From Lampris incognitus (taxonomy: Eukaryota; Chordata; Actinopteri; Lampriformes; Lampridae), in the NCBI RefSeq assembly GCF_029633865.1, contig NC_079219.1:54238808-54302807 (forward strand): 64,000 nt of DNA, read 5' to 3'. The position numbers were made by a program, and so were the translations under genes. The notes under the pieces are model-generated. The model saw nothing but the letters and a program-made list of their open reading frames with translations. It did no database searches and had not been told where the DNA came from. Of the stretch, positions 10,104 through 20,465 are shown piece after piece (position 1 is the stretch's first letter; the number at the start of each line of letters is the position of its first letter).

Positions 10104-13100
10104 TTATGTAAACATATTCAGAGATTTGCAAATGTTGATAGTTTTTAAAGCTTTTGTGTTTTTTGAAGTAGATATTGTCCTTAAATATTGTTCAACTTCT
10201 TTTTTAAGTGCAAAGAGTTCAGGCTTTCTGTTGGAGAATTTACATTTATGTATATGAAACTTGGCTAAAAATAAAAGCATATTTATAAAAAAGAATGCAT
10301 CACCATCTTTGTGATTAAAATTATGAAAACCAAAAATAACATTCTTATAGTAAAGGTGAAAATCAGAAAAGACAAAATCAGCGATAAACTTGCGGAAGTC
10401 TCTCCAGAATTGATAAGTGAACTGACATGACCAGAATAAGTGGACACATGTTTCAGGATGCATTTGGCAAAAAGAACATTCAACATCTGTATCATTTTTA
10501 AACTTTGATAAATATTGTTTTGCAGGGTAGAATTTGTGTAGCAATTTAAATGAAATCTCTTTGACTTTGTTTGTTAAAAAAAATCCTTGTGGTAACGACC
10601 AAACTTTCTTCCATTCAACATCATTCACAAAGTTATTCCAAAAAAATGTGGCTGGTGGGACGGAAACTAGGCTATCCTGAAACATGGCTCTTATTCTGGA
10701 CTTCAGAAGTTTACACGATGAGAAGCAGACAGTACCAAAAGGAGACTGTGACACATCAGGAGGGTTGAATGATATGAGAGGAGTGCTGCCAGAGGACCTG
10801 AATAACATGCACAAACCAGAAGGGACAGCATCAAATACCATCGAAAATTCTCTAGGCGTTACTGGTACATTATATCTCATTAGAAATTCAGAGTAACTAT
10901 ATAGCAGCCCATCTTTTTTGAACAATTGACCAACTAAAACAAGACCATTGTTAAACCATCTGTCCAAAAACAATGTTTTGTTCTTATAAACAATATTACA
11001 GTTGTTCCAGATGAAACAATTCTGTGGAGAGAAATTGTGTTTGTATATCAATGCCCACGCTAAAAGGACCTGTTGATGGAAGTGAGAAAGTTTCAGAGGT
11101 ATTTTTGGAATGCTATAATTACATAGCAGCAGGAAATTAAGGCCGCCTAAGTTTGAGAACAAATGATGTGAAATGAAATTCCAGATAGATGTGGGATTTT
11201 TCAAATATTTTTTTATCCAGTTTAACTTGAAGGTATTGTTGAGTGCACCAAAATCAATAAAATTCAAACCACCTTTGTCATATGCGCTTAAAGTAACAGA
11301 TTTTCGTAAATAGTGGGTTTTGTTTTTCCATAAAAATTGTTTAACATTTTATCAATTGATTTGCAGATTGTGTTATCGACATGTAAGGACTGAGCAGCAT
11401 AGGTTAGACGAGAGATTCCTTCTGCCTTCGAAAGCAGAACTCTACCCCTTAGAGACAAGTCTCTCTGCAGCCAGTGATTAAAGATTTTTTGGGACTTTTC
11501 TATAATAGGGCTGAAGTTTACAGAGCTTCTGGATTGCCTATCTTTAGTGATTTGAATACCGAGGTATGTTACAGAGTCTTTCACAGGAATCCCATGAATT
11601 GAGGTCGCCAAACAGTCTTTAACAGGCAAAAGTTCACATTTATCAAGATTAAGGAAAAGTCCAGAGGCTTTCGAGAAGGACTGGATACTGTTGATAGCGA
11701 CAGAAACTTGCGAGGCATCTCTGAGAAAGAGAGCCGTGTCATCTGCCAGTTGACTTATAAGTATTTCTCTGTCAGCTACGACCATACCCTTTAATGAACT
11801 AAGTTTAATATGTAAATTAAGGAGTTGTACAGAAAGAAGAAACAGATACACTGAAAGGGGGCACCCCTGCCTCACTCCACGTTTCAAAGAAAATCTTGGG
11901 GAAATACCACTAACAAGTTTTATGGAACTATTACTATTGAAATATAAAGTATGAACTGCAGTGCAAAAGGATTGACCACAACCAAATTTTTTCAAAGCAG
12001 TAATAATAAAATCATGTTCTAAGGAGTCAAAGGCCTTATAAAAATCCAAAAGAAGAATAAAACTCTCATCCTGCACAAATTCTGGGTAGTCTATTATATC
12101 TAAGATTAGTCTTATGTTATTTGAAATATGACGATTCTGCATAAACCGGGACTGACACTGATCAATAACACTATCTAAAACAGGTTTTACTCTATTTGCA
12201 AGAATCAGCGCTAGTATCTTGTAATCGATGTTCAATAAGGAAATTGGTCGCCAATTATCTAAGAATAAGGGGTCCTTTCTAGGTTTGGGAATCAGGGTGA
12301 TTAGGCCTTGAGATAAAGTGGGAGGGAGCGCACCCCTATCAATACTTTCCTTAAAGACTTCCACAAGAAATGGGGCTAAGCTGTCAGAGAACTGCATATA
12401 AAGTTCGGCAGTAAGGCCATCTGTACCAGGAGACTTATTAACTTTTAGACACTTTATAGAATCTGCGACCTCATTCAGAGAAATTGATCTATCACAGAGT
12501 TCACTGTCAGCCTCACTCAGCTGAGTAATATTATCTATGGAGTTAAAAAAAATCAGAAGCAGCTTGAGGGCAATAACTGGAAGAGTATAGTTTACTATAA
12601 AAATCAGCACAATACTTTGCTATGGTATTCTTATCATTAGAAATTGTCCCATTAATATTTAGTTGTAGAATAGAGTTAATGCTGGATTGGTGTTTCTCGA
12701 GTCTGAAAAAATATGCAGAGTTTTGCTCTCCTTCTTCAAGCCACTTTTTGCGAGACCTAACAAATGCTCCTTCAGCTTTGCGCTTATAAATCTCATCCAA
12801 ACTATGCTGCAAGTCAATTAGTTCTGCCTTATCATAGTCGTTGAGAGCCTCTTTTGGTTTGGATGTTAAAGATGTAATCTTATGTATTGTTTCATTCTCG
12901 TCAGCCATTCTTTTCTTTGCCAAAAAATGCTATATTTACGACAAAATTTGCCAAGTTCATATTTCAAAAGCTCCCAGTTGTTACAAAACATATTTTCAGC
13001 CCGAGCTTTGCTCCAGTGAAGCCTTATTAAACTACGAACTTCAGTAACTACTTCCTTATGCTCAAGGATAGTATTGTTAAGCTTCCAATATGACGCTTTA

Positions 13101-13868
13101 GCATCAGAAGACGATGACAAAGAGATATTTCAGTGAATTGTTTTGTGATCTGAAAGCGGAGTAGGAAAAATGTCAGTTTTAACTTCTTTCAAGTCTTTTG
13201 AAATAAGCCAATAATCAATCCGTGAGTGACTGGTTTGTGTCTTATTGCACCATGTGTATGCTCTTTGAGCTGGATGAGAATCCCTCCATGAATCTAATAA
13301 ATCAAATCTTTGTGCAAACAACTTTACATGTGAGTTAGAGAAGTCTAAACCCCTAGAAGGCCACCTATCCATGCAATTATCAAATACAATTAAAGTCTCC
13401 ACCAAAGATTATAAAAGAACCTGGATATTTGGACAGCCAGTGCAGTAAACGCTCTTCCAACCTGTCAAAATAAAGATTATTCTCTGTTTGACTGTTAAAT
13501 CTATACACATTGACTAAAATATAGATAGAGTGTGCAACCTCGAGTATCAGAATAATATAATGACCGTCTTTATCACAGTCAGAGATTAAGATTGCTCCAT
13601 TAAATCTGTTTTTCAGTATACAAACACCAGCAGAACGCTCTGTACCATGGGACAACCACAAATCATTTCCCCACTGCGACCTCCAGAAACACTTGTCTTG
13701 CTCAATTGAGTGGGACTCTTGTATAAAGCAAAAATCTGTGCCAAACTGCTTATAATATAAAAATATGGCTTTACGTTTCACATTGCTTCTTAAACCTCTC
13801 GCATTTAAAGAGATAATAGACAACGACATAAGGATAGAGCAAGGAAAGAAAAAAAGAAAAAAGGACAA
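10104..13868 (-). pseudogene. L1/Tx1-like ORF2 (endonuclease, reverse transcriptase), broken
   Basis: The N-terminal part (13868-13130) has apurinic-endonuclease signatures LNARGLRSNVKRKA, FIQESHS, GGDFNCI and SRIDYWLIS...LSDHKTI. The linker lies at 13120-12543. Reverse transcriptase at 12610-11288 shows KSPGTDGLTAELY, WRPISLLNIDYKI, LLDFYKAFDSLEHDF, GVRQGCPLS and QLADDTALFL (Leu in place of the usual Tyr of YADD, as in some fish Tx1-type copies). The C-terminal part (11267-10104) ends with a zinc-knuckle-like CSFCQMHPETCVHLFWSC. At least four frame breaks separate these pieces. Confidence 0.9.
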
Positions 13869-14350
13869 ATAAGTGAAAGCTTAGACCAAATAAGTGAAGA
13901 AGTGGTTAAGTTGAGAACGTGTGGTCACTTAAGAGAGTACTGTTGAAGGTGAGAACTGCAAACCCTGGATGAAGGACCAGTGAACTTGAGCCATAACAAA
14001 ACGTATTTATAATAAAATACAGCCAAAGTAACATATAGCTCACCTCATGTGAGTGTGTGAGTTTTGAAGGCAAAAAGTGAAATCTCTCACTCGTTTTAAA
14101 CAGTCCAACAAAAATAGCTGCTGTTCAACTCACACAATACTCAGTGCATGCATGAGTGCTTAAAATAAAGCGCATATTCAAATTATAAATAACTGAGAAA
14201 TATATGGCAGCTTAAACCTGGTTAGCTTTTAAGTGCAATTACACCTAATATCAAGTAACAAGAAGAAAGAGCAGTCAATGTAAGAGATGAATAGAAGGCA
14301 GCTGAACCGTGTATTACTTCAGTTTGTACCTTGTGCTGCCTCAGAAAACG

Positions 14351-16056
14351 TCATTGAGGTGGAAATATTTCTTGCCCATTCACGAACGCGCGTCCCCCGA
14401 CGAAACACGCCAACTTATTTTCCTTGCGTGCTTTATCCACGGCGGGCCAGAGTCGGTTTCTCCGGTCGCGGTCATCGGCTGACAGATCCTCTGCCAGCTT
14501 TAAGTTGTTGTCCTTCAGGAAGGCTGACTTCTTTGCGGCCCGCCAGACAGCATCACGGTGGACCCTGGATGTGAACTGCATGATGACGCCTCTGGGTTGG
14601 TGGTTGCTGGGTTTCTTAGGACCGAGGCGGTGCACCGTATCCACCACGTCTGGTAGTTTATCCTTCACCTCCGGTAAAGCAGACTGGCACACCTGGATAA
14701 CCTCTTGCCGCAAGTCTTGCTTCCCCTTCTCGGCCAAGCCATATAGTTTTAAATTCCAACGGCGTGAATAGCGCCCCCTCCAGGCGAGAGATCCGCTTCT
14801 CCAGTGTTTCAGCGTATGCCTTGTATTTTTCAAGCTGTGATTCAACGTTGACAACTCTGTCCTTCATATCATTTATCTCAGCACATACAGCATCAAATGA
14901 CTCCTTCACGGCTGTGATTTGTTTAGTGTTCTCTTGAACTGCCATGTTCACCTCGGAGATCACTGTGGTGTTGCCACTGACCATTGTTTCCAGCGTATCC
15001 GACCTCGAGTTAATCAGGCTAGTGTAACGGGGGCAGTCCTATGCTGTTCTATGCTGGTCAGCCTGCTGCACGCCCGTCACTCTCATCGTTAGTTCTGCGT
15101 TGTTTTCTATTTTGGGTGGGGCCCCAGGTGTTGTGGGGGGCCCTCAGTCTCTCATCATCATCATCATCATCATCATGATCAAGGAAGGAGGGGGGACACA
15201 CAGGACTCTATTTGGCCCACCTTGCCATTTATTTTGGTTTCAAACCCTTCGACAAACGTCCAGTCCTCCAGCTGGAGCGGTGTTTCTTACGGACGTGGGG
15301 GTCGAAGCTCAACCACTGCCCGGACTTCACTCGTGTGCGTTAGAAGGAGAAACCGTCCACGGGACTCCGATGTAAGAAAGGATAAACAAGTATTTTCTCC
15401 CACCGCTTGCAGTATCTTCTTACAGGGATACTCAAGGTTACGTTCTCCTCAACCAGCAAAACTGTGCTACGGTAAGAAACACGTGTGGCTCGGCTCGATC
15501 GCTGCTTGAGACTCCCCCACAAAACGAAAATGGCCTCTCCCGCGTTCCCTCTTCCGTGTACCCACAAGACCTTTCTCTTAAAGCGACAGTACAAGTATAT
15601 GACGGTCGTTATAAAACATACATAAAAGTAAATAATGACATAAAATAAAATGTAGTAAACACAAATAACAGCACACAGACAGGATTTGGTGATATTTCAT
15701 ACTCAAATAAAATAAAACATTGATTTTAACCTGGTTACACTAGTAAGAGACGTGAGCTGGGAGAGAACAGTAGTTGTCTCCGCGTCCCCAACTTTTCTTA
15801 GCTTACCGGCAGGAGAGCAACATGGCGTGAGAGGAGGCGAAGGAAAGTCTTCTTCCATCAGGGCAAATTGTGGTGGTTCGGGTACCGCTTCGAGATAGTC
15901 ATGCATGGAGTGGAGAAAAGTATGTTTACCGTCAGCAGGCTTATCAGGTGTCCAAGTTGACTTCTTGGGTTGGCTAACGTTAGCAGGCTTGCTAGCGGGG
16001 CTGATGTTAGCTGTAGACTTCCTAGGTTCGTTCTTTCTTTTCTCAAGTTTGCTCAT
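14351..16056 (-). pseudogene. L1-like ORF1 (RNA-binding chaperone), split by a solo LTR
   Basis: The N-terminal part starts MSKLEKRKNEPRKS at 16056 and is Ser/Pro/Lys-rich. After the LTR insertion the frame resumes with a coiled-coil stretch (VNVESQLEKYKAYAETLEKR, about 14850-14800), then a frameshift near 14770, then an L1 ORF1-type RRM/C-terminal domain (LKLYGLAEKGKQDL, VVDTVHRLG, VIMQFTSRVHRDAVWRAAK), ending at 14351. In L1 elements this protein trimerises and binds element RNA. The original frame continues across the insertion once the LTR and one CTAG copy are ignored. Confidence 0.8.
15023..15739. mobile_element. solo LTR, 717 bp
   Basis: The insert begins TGTAACGGGGGCAG and ends CCTGGTTACA, giving the TG...CA ends and short inverted repeat (TGTAAC/GTTACA) of a retroviral-type LTR. 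A 4-bp duplication CTAG flanks it (15019-15022 and 15740-15743). No internal retroelement genes are present, so it is a solo LTR left by recombination. A Ty3/gypsy origin is plausible but not shown. It post-dates the LINE it interrupts. Confidence 0.75.
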
Positions 16057-16216
16057 TTTGGTTTGTTGGCGTCAGCAAAAGTTGCGGGTGAGTAGTAATT
16101 GTCCAATAGGCGCAAATAAACTCCTTGTTCACCGTATTTAGTTAAAAAAAACAATTAGGTTTGCAGAGCTCACGAAAACGTCACCGCTCAGAGCGCCATC
16201 TTGGCAATCCTTCACA

Positions 16217-16417
16217 GCACGGCTGTGTACGAGCCGTTCTCATAGCCTGGAGGCATCATGGAAGTAACACTACTGCGCATATTCAGTGGGGCCTAGGTAC
16301 CCGGAAGTAACCCGGAAGCCAGAAACCTTTTCGGCGTTTGCGCCAGGCCAGCAATTCTCATTGGAATGAACAGGGGCCATTTTTAGACCCGGTATCCAGT
16401 TCTACTATAATACATCC
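16217..16417 (+). repeat. right copy of the 201-bp direct repeat flanking the LINE
   Basis: Same length and orientation as 9728-9928. It starts directly after the LINE 5' end (LINE sequence ends about 16216) and continues into the remaining end of the inner MITE. The differences are single-base changes near 16293, 16336, 16339 and 16388. Confidence 0.9.
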
Positions 16418-16537
16418 ATGAGAACGCTACTGTGTTTCTAGGACAGAGCAATGAACGTCGCGAAGGAAATGACGTGACAACCCACGTCATAAAGTGATAT
16501 GACATGCGGTCATTTTGACCGCTCGTGGTCGTTTTAG

Positions 16538-16724
16538 ATAGAGCTTATCGTAACTTTTTGTGCAATTGATGTAAAACTAATTTTGATGCAAATATATACA
16601 ATTTCAGGAGCATTTAGGGAGCGGCAGCTCTGCACCCCCCCCCCCCCCCCCCACAAAGTTATTAAACTTTGAAAATCCATGGGTCAAGTGCACGTTCATA
16701 TTCTGACAAATATAGGAAATGAGT
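16538..16724. other. spacer with poly(C) run
   Basis: Nothing coding is seen. A run of 18 C residues occupies 16635-16652. Confidence 0.7.
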
Positions 16725-17390
16725 TCCCCACACCGGGTGTGGGAAGATGGCTGCGCGAATTCGCGTTTGCAGCGGCCTCACCCAGTAACGGTGTCCAAAG
16801 ATGGCGGCGTGAATTCACATTTGCAGCGGCCTCACCCAGTACCGTCCATGCGGTGTCTTTGTCCATGTCTGCGTCTACGTTTTGTCCTCGCTTGAGGGCT
16901 GAGAGAGCGGGGCAGGCTAAGCTAACTGCTAGCCCATGCAGACCGGCAGTTCCAATAACACGAGGGCGGTGTGGCGGCGGCCTCACCGGTCGTTGACTGG
17001 TGGTGTTTTTGATGTTGTCGTGAGGAGTGCGGGGAGGTGTGTCGAGGGTGTCTGGCTGGGAGAGCTTGGTCTGCTTCGTGCGGTGGGCCCGGGGACCACG
17101 GCCCCCGCCTGGAGCTGCGCCCCGAGGAGGAAACGACGAGGGCGGTCTGATAGGACGCGGGGCGGGCTAAGCTAACTGCTAGCCCATGCAGACCGGATAT
17201 ACGGCTATACGTGTTAGTTTGGGTATGTGTGTTCTTGTAGTTTTTGTATGTGTTTTTGTCTTTGTGTTGTACTGCTGTGGGCTGGGGGAAACGGCAGTTC
17301 CCTTCTTTTCATGTACGCAAGAGCTCCTGATATTCATAGACACAGAGAACAGGATGTTTAAAGTCACACGACAGCAAATGAGAAAAAAAA
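16725..17390 (+). mobile_element. retroelement family B (YY1-type start, GC-rich body), copy 1
   Basis: Starts near GTGTGGGAAGATGGCTGCGCG, with a second AAGATGGCGGCG nearby, both YY1-like and typical of L1-type 5' ends. The body shares GTGTCTGGCTGGGAGAGC, GTGGGCCCGGGGACCACGG and TAAGCTAACTGCTAGCCCAT with copies at 36555-37370 and 44040-45095. The 3' part has TGCTGTGGGCTGGGGGAAAC, a common fish retroposon tail. It may be a LINE-derived element with its coding part deleted. Open frames across it are GC artefacts. Confidence 0.65.
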
Positions 17391-17394
17391 CAAC

Positions 17395-18331
17395 AGAATT
17401 TGAACAAAAAAGTGTTTATTCCAGAACCTTGGAGTGTGGTAATAAATACATGAGTAATTGGTCAACATCCATTTGTGGTGCATAAATCGTGTGCATGTGC
17501 ACGCACACCTACACACACACACACACACTCACACACACACACATGCACACCCACATGCAGTGCATCTGAACCAGGCTGGCAATGTTAACTTAAGGGTGAA
17601 AACACGGAAGTGACTTCCTGTTAAGAGCTCCAGGTCTCGGTGTTGCAGGTTGGTCCCTTAACGCTGTAAACGCTTGGAGGCGAGTGTGTGTTCCTATATG
17701 GGGAAGGCTTTGGTAGGTTTCCCCTCAGACTCATAGCTGGAGTCACAGTAGCGTCTTAGTCGTTCGGCTGTACGTGGCGTTCAACATGTGATCGGGTGAC
17801 ACAGGCGGCGTATCCAGCCGCTGAACCAAACCCGTTTGTCTTCTACGAACAGTCAATCTGGCTGGAGGGGAAAAACTAAAGGCCAGAGGTACAAACTGAT
17901 GCTGGAACCAGCACAGCGGACTCACTGCTGAGGGCAAATAAAATTTCATTTTTTCATATCACACATAATAAAACCATAAATATCCTTTGTGTCAATTTAC
18001 AAGCGATGTGGGACTGACGAATAGCATGAGAAATAAACGTGTTTTTGTCTCTTTTTTTGCGCTTGTGTGCGGTGTCTGCTTGACAGCGAGTGACTGAGCA
18101 TGTCCGAGTGTTTGAAAAGAGCGAGAGTGCGTCTCTAGCAATGTGGTGGACGCAGGTTTGCCTCTGCCTCCTCTGGGCAGAACATGCCCGGCGGTCCTAA
18201 ACGCCTCTTCCATGTGTTGGTACACGTGCACGTGTCTCAGTCTTTGCAACCAGCTGACCCGACCGGGATCAGCAGGCAAGGTAGGTGTGGGAAAAGGAGG
18301 GAAGTGTGGGGGGTGGGGGTAGTGGTTCATC

Positions 18332-18362
<31 letters not shown>

Positions 18363-18411
18363 GCACACACACACACACGCACACGCACGCACAGCTTGTG
18401 TTTCCTCAGTG
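17395..18411 (-). other. probable mindy3 3' untranslated region
   Basis: Sequence downstream of the mindy3 stop codon. The first clear minus-strand AATAAA is at 17415-17420 and is followed on that strand by a T-rich/GT-bearing stretch, so cleavage is likely near 17390. That gives a UTR of about 1 kb. It contains (CA)n at 17512-17545 and at 18343-18390. The end is inferred, not demonstrated. Confidence 0.5.
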
Positions 18412-18561
18412 CTAGTTCAGGGAGGGGGAGCGGTCTGTGGTCCAGAGTAGTTCGATGTACGGCCACTTGGTCTGCAGACATCGTTTGACCGGCGTGTCGT
18501 CCGTCCGTACCATGGGGTCCTCGAAGCCTAATACCAAGGCTGTCCCCTCCACATACTCCAC
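18412..18561 (-). CDS. mindy3 coding exon 15 and stop
   Basis: Encodes [20 protein letters not shown], then [20 protein letters not shown], and finishes TTDRSPSLN with TAG at 18412-18414. This is one of the most conserved parts of MINDY3. Confidence 0.96.
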   Translation of the reverse strand: MEYVEGTALVLGFEDPMVRTDDTPVKRCLQTKWPYIELLWTTDRSPSLN

Positions 18562-20406
18562 CTGGTAACACACGCGGCAAAATCAGGGTCAATAATGTGG
18601 TATTACAAACGGGTTCAAGTCTCGTTTCTTACTGCCAGCTTCAGCAGACTTCATCTTTAACGGTCACGAGCTTCCTCTGAAGAGGTCAGAGGGGAAATGT
18701 GCATGGGAGGCAACAGCGCACACACACACACGCACACACACACAAACACTGCAGGGCACTGCTGTCAGCAGGTCTGTCGTTTCCATTTGAAGCTATGGGA
18801 ATGGAAATGCCATCACAACCTTACAGGCGCCTTGCTGCTCTGTTTGTGTGAGTGTGCACGTGCGTGTGTGTGTGTGTGTGCATGAATCTTTGTGTATAAG
18901 TGCCTAAGTGTTGGTATGCCTGCAGTGCCATTCATACATTAACAGGGAATTCTATGGGAAAAGGAAGCTGTTCCTATAGACCAGACACACGTGACAGATG
19001 AAGTAAGTGATATTCCTGAGTACCAGCCTGGCAGTCACCTGGTGTAGCTGCAGTTACATCCGCCTGTCATCCATCAAACCAAGTCCGCTTAAAAGACCTG
19101 CATGTAGCCATTCATCACAGGCTTGGCTGTTGACAGTGGTGTCCATGTTGAAGAGACTTGGAGAAATAGGAGGCTAAGCCAGGGGTTTCTGGATGGATGG
19201 ATGGGCCATAAGGCTCTTCCCAGCTACTGTTTATTCTGGAGTGGCCTGCTGCTTCCTACTGTGTGTGTGTGTGTGTGTGTCTGTGTATACCTATGGTGTG
19301 AACACATGGATGTGCCTATAGCGAGAGAAGCAGAGGGAGAGAGTAAGAGGAATGTTTGGGTGGGGGTGCGAGTAGGAATGACAAAAAAAAAAGAGCAAGA
19401 ACAAGTGTGAGAGACAAAGACAGAGAGAGATGGGCGTCTGGGTAGCATGGCGGTCTATTCCGTTGCCTACCAACAGGGGGATCGCCGGTTCGAATCCCCA
19501 TGTTACCTTGGTCGGGCGTCCCTACAGACACAATTGGCCGTGTCTGCGGGTGGGAAGCTGGATGTGGGTATGTGTCCTGGTCGCTGCACTAGCGCCTCCT
19601 CTGGTCGGTCGGGGCGCCTGTTCGGGGGGGGGGGGATAACGTGATCCTCCCACACGCTATGTCCCCCTGGTGAAACTCCTCACTGTCAGGTGAAAAGAAG
19701 CGGCTGGCGACTCCACGTGTATCGGGGGAGGCATGTGGTAGTCTGCAGCCCTCCCCGGATCGGCAGAGGGGGCGGAGCAGCGACCGGGACGGGTAATTGG
19801 CCGAGCACAATTGGGGAGGAAAAGGAGGAAAAAAAATTGCGAAGAAAAAAAAGAAGCAAGAACAAGTGTGAGAGACAAAGAAAGAGAGGTGTGAGACGGG
19901 GGGGGGGGGGGGGAAATCTCACCTTTTCATTGTGGTTGGACTGTTTGAGTCCATTGTAGTGATAGACGGGAAACGAGTCTGGGATTCCTGAATCCTGGAA
20001 CAGAGGCACATCACACGGCACAGGGTTGAAAATACACGGACATATTGTTGGCGAGTGGCGAGCCGTGACTCCTCCCACAGAGACGGCGGTAAATACCCCA
20101 CGGAGCGCAGGACAGGACGTTTTTTCGAAGCGACATTCAGACCGGCGTATCTCGGCACTGCAACCCAAGCTCCGTCGTTAATCCCAACGTGTTTGTGTCG
20201 GAGTTATGCGTGTGCGTTCGGAGCATGCGGAGGCTGACCTCCAACGCCACAAAACAGCCAACGCAACAAAAACACTTGGACAACGATACCGAGCGCCTCC
20301 AGTGTCTTTGGCTGTAAGGTGCAGAATCATTGCGTAGAAAAATGTGTCCGCTAAGTTGTGTTTATGTGCTGAGTGTGAAACCCTAACCCTCATCCGTGTG
20401 AGTCTG

Positions 20407-20465
<59 letters not shown>

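Larger units (their letters stand above)
9929..16216 (-). mobile_element. full-length but decayed L1/Tx1-type LINE, about 6.3 kb
   Basis: On the minus strand the element starts near 16216 with an untranslated region holding CCAAGATGGCGCT, a YY1-like site placed as in L1 promoters. It then has ORF1 (16056 to 14351, broken by an LTR), ORF2 (13868 to 10104) and a short A-rich 3' end at 9929. Length and two-ORF layout match L1-like elements. Frameshifts and stops in both ORFs make it inactive as it stands. The 201-bp direct repeats at its exact ends define the insertion. Confidence 0.9.
9438..16424. mobile_element. inner MITE, target of the LINE insertion
   Basis: The left terminus reads ATGGACGTATTACAGTAGAA followed by CTGGATAC (9439-9466). 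Its reverse complement closes the element at 16392-16420 (GTATCCAGTTCTACT, then ATAATACATCCAT). Removing the LINE and one copy of the 201-bp repeat leaves an element of roughly 500 bp. It lies within the outer inverted repeat, giving three nesting levels. Confidence 0.6.
9125..16537. mobile_element. outer DNA-element remnant with matching inverted ends
   Basis: The left end at 9125-9156 contains TAAAACGACCATGGGCGGTC continuing AAAATGAC. The right end at 16506-16537 is its imperfect reverse complement and contains the 17-base palindrome GCGGTCATTTTGACCGC. Subtracting nested insertions leaves only a few hundred bases, so the original was a short non-autonomous element. The palindromic GGTC motif is reminiscent of piggyBac-type ends, but no TTAA duplication is evident, so superfamily is unassigned. 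Confidence 0.5.

Noticed and set aside
19431-19505. Functional tRNA gene (clear B box)
   Set aside because: The tRNA-like head is repeated in seven copies with the same long body and A-rich tail, so it is a SINE.
20378-20392. Telomere-like CCCTAACCCT
   Set aside because: Less than two units; chance.
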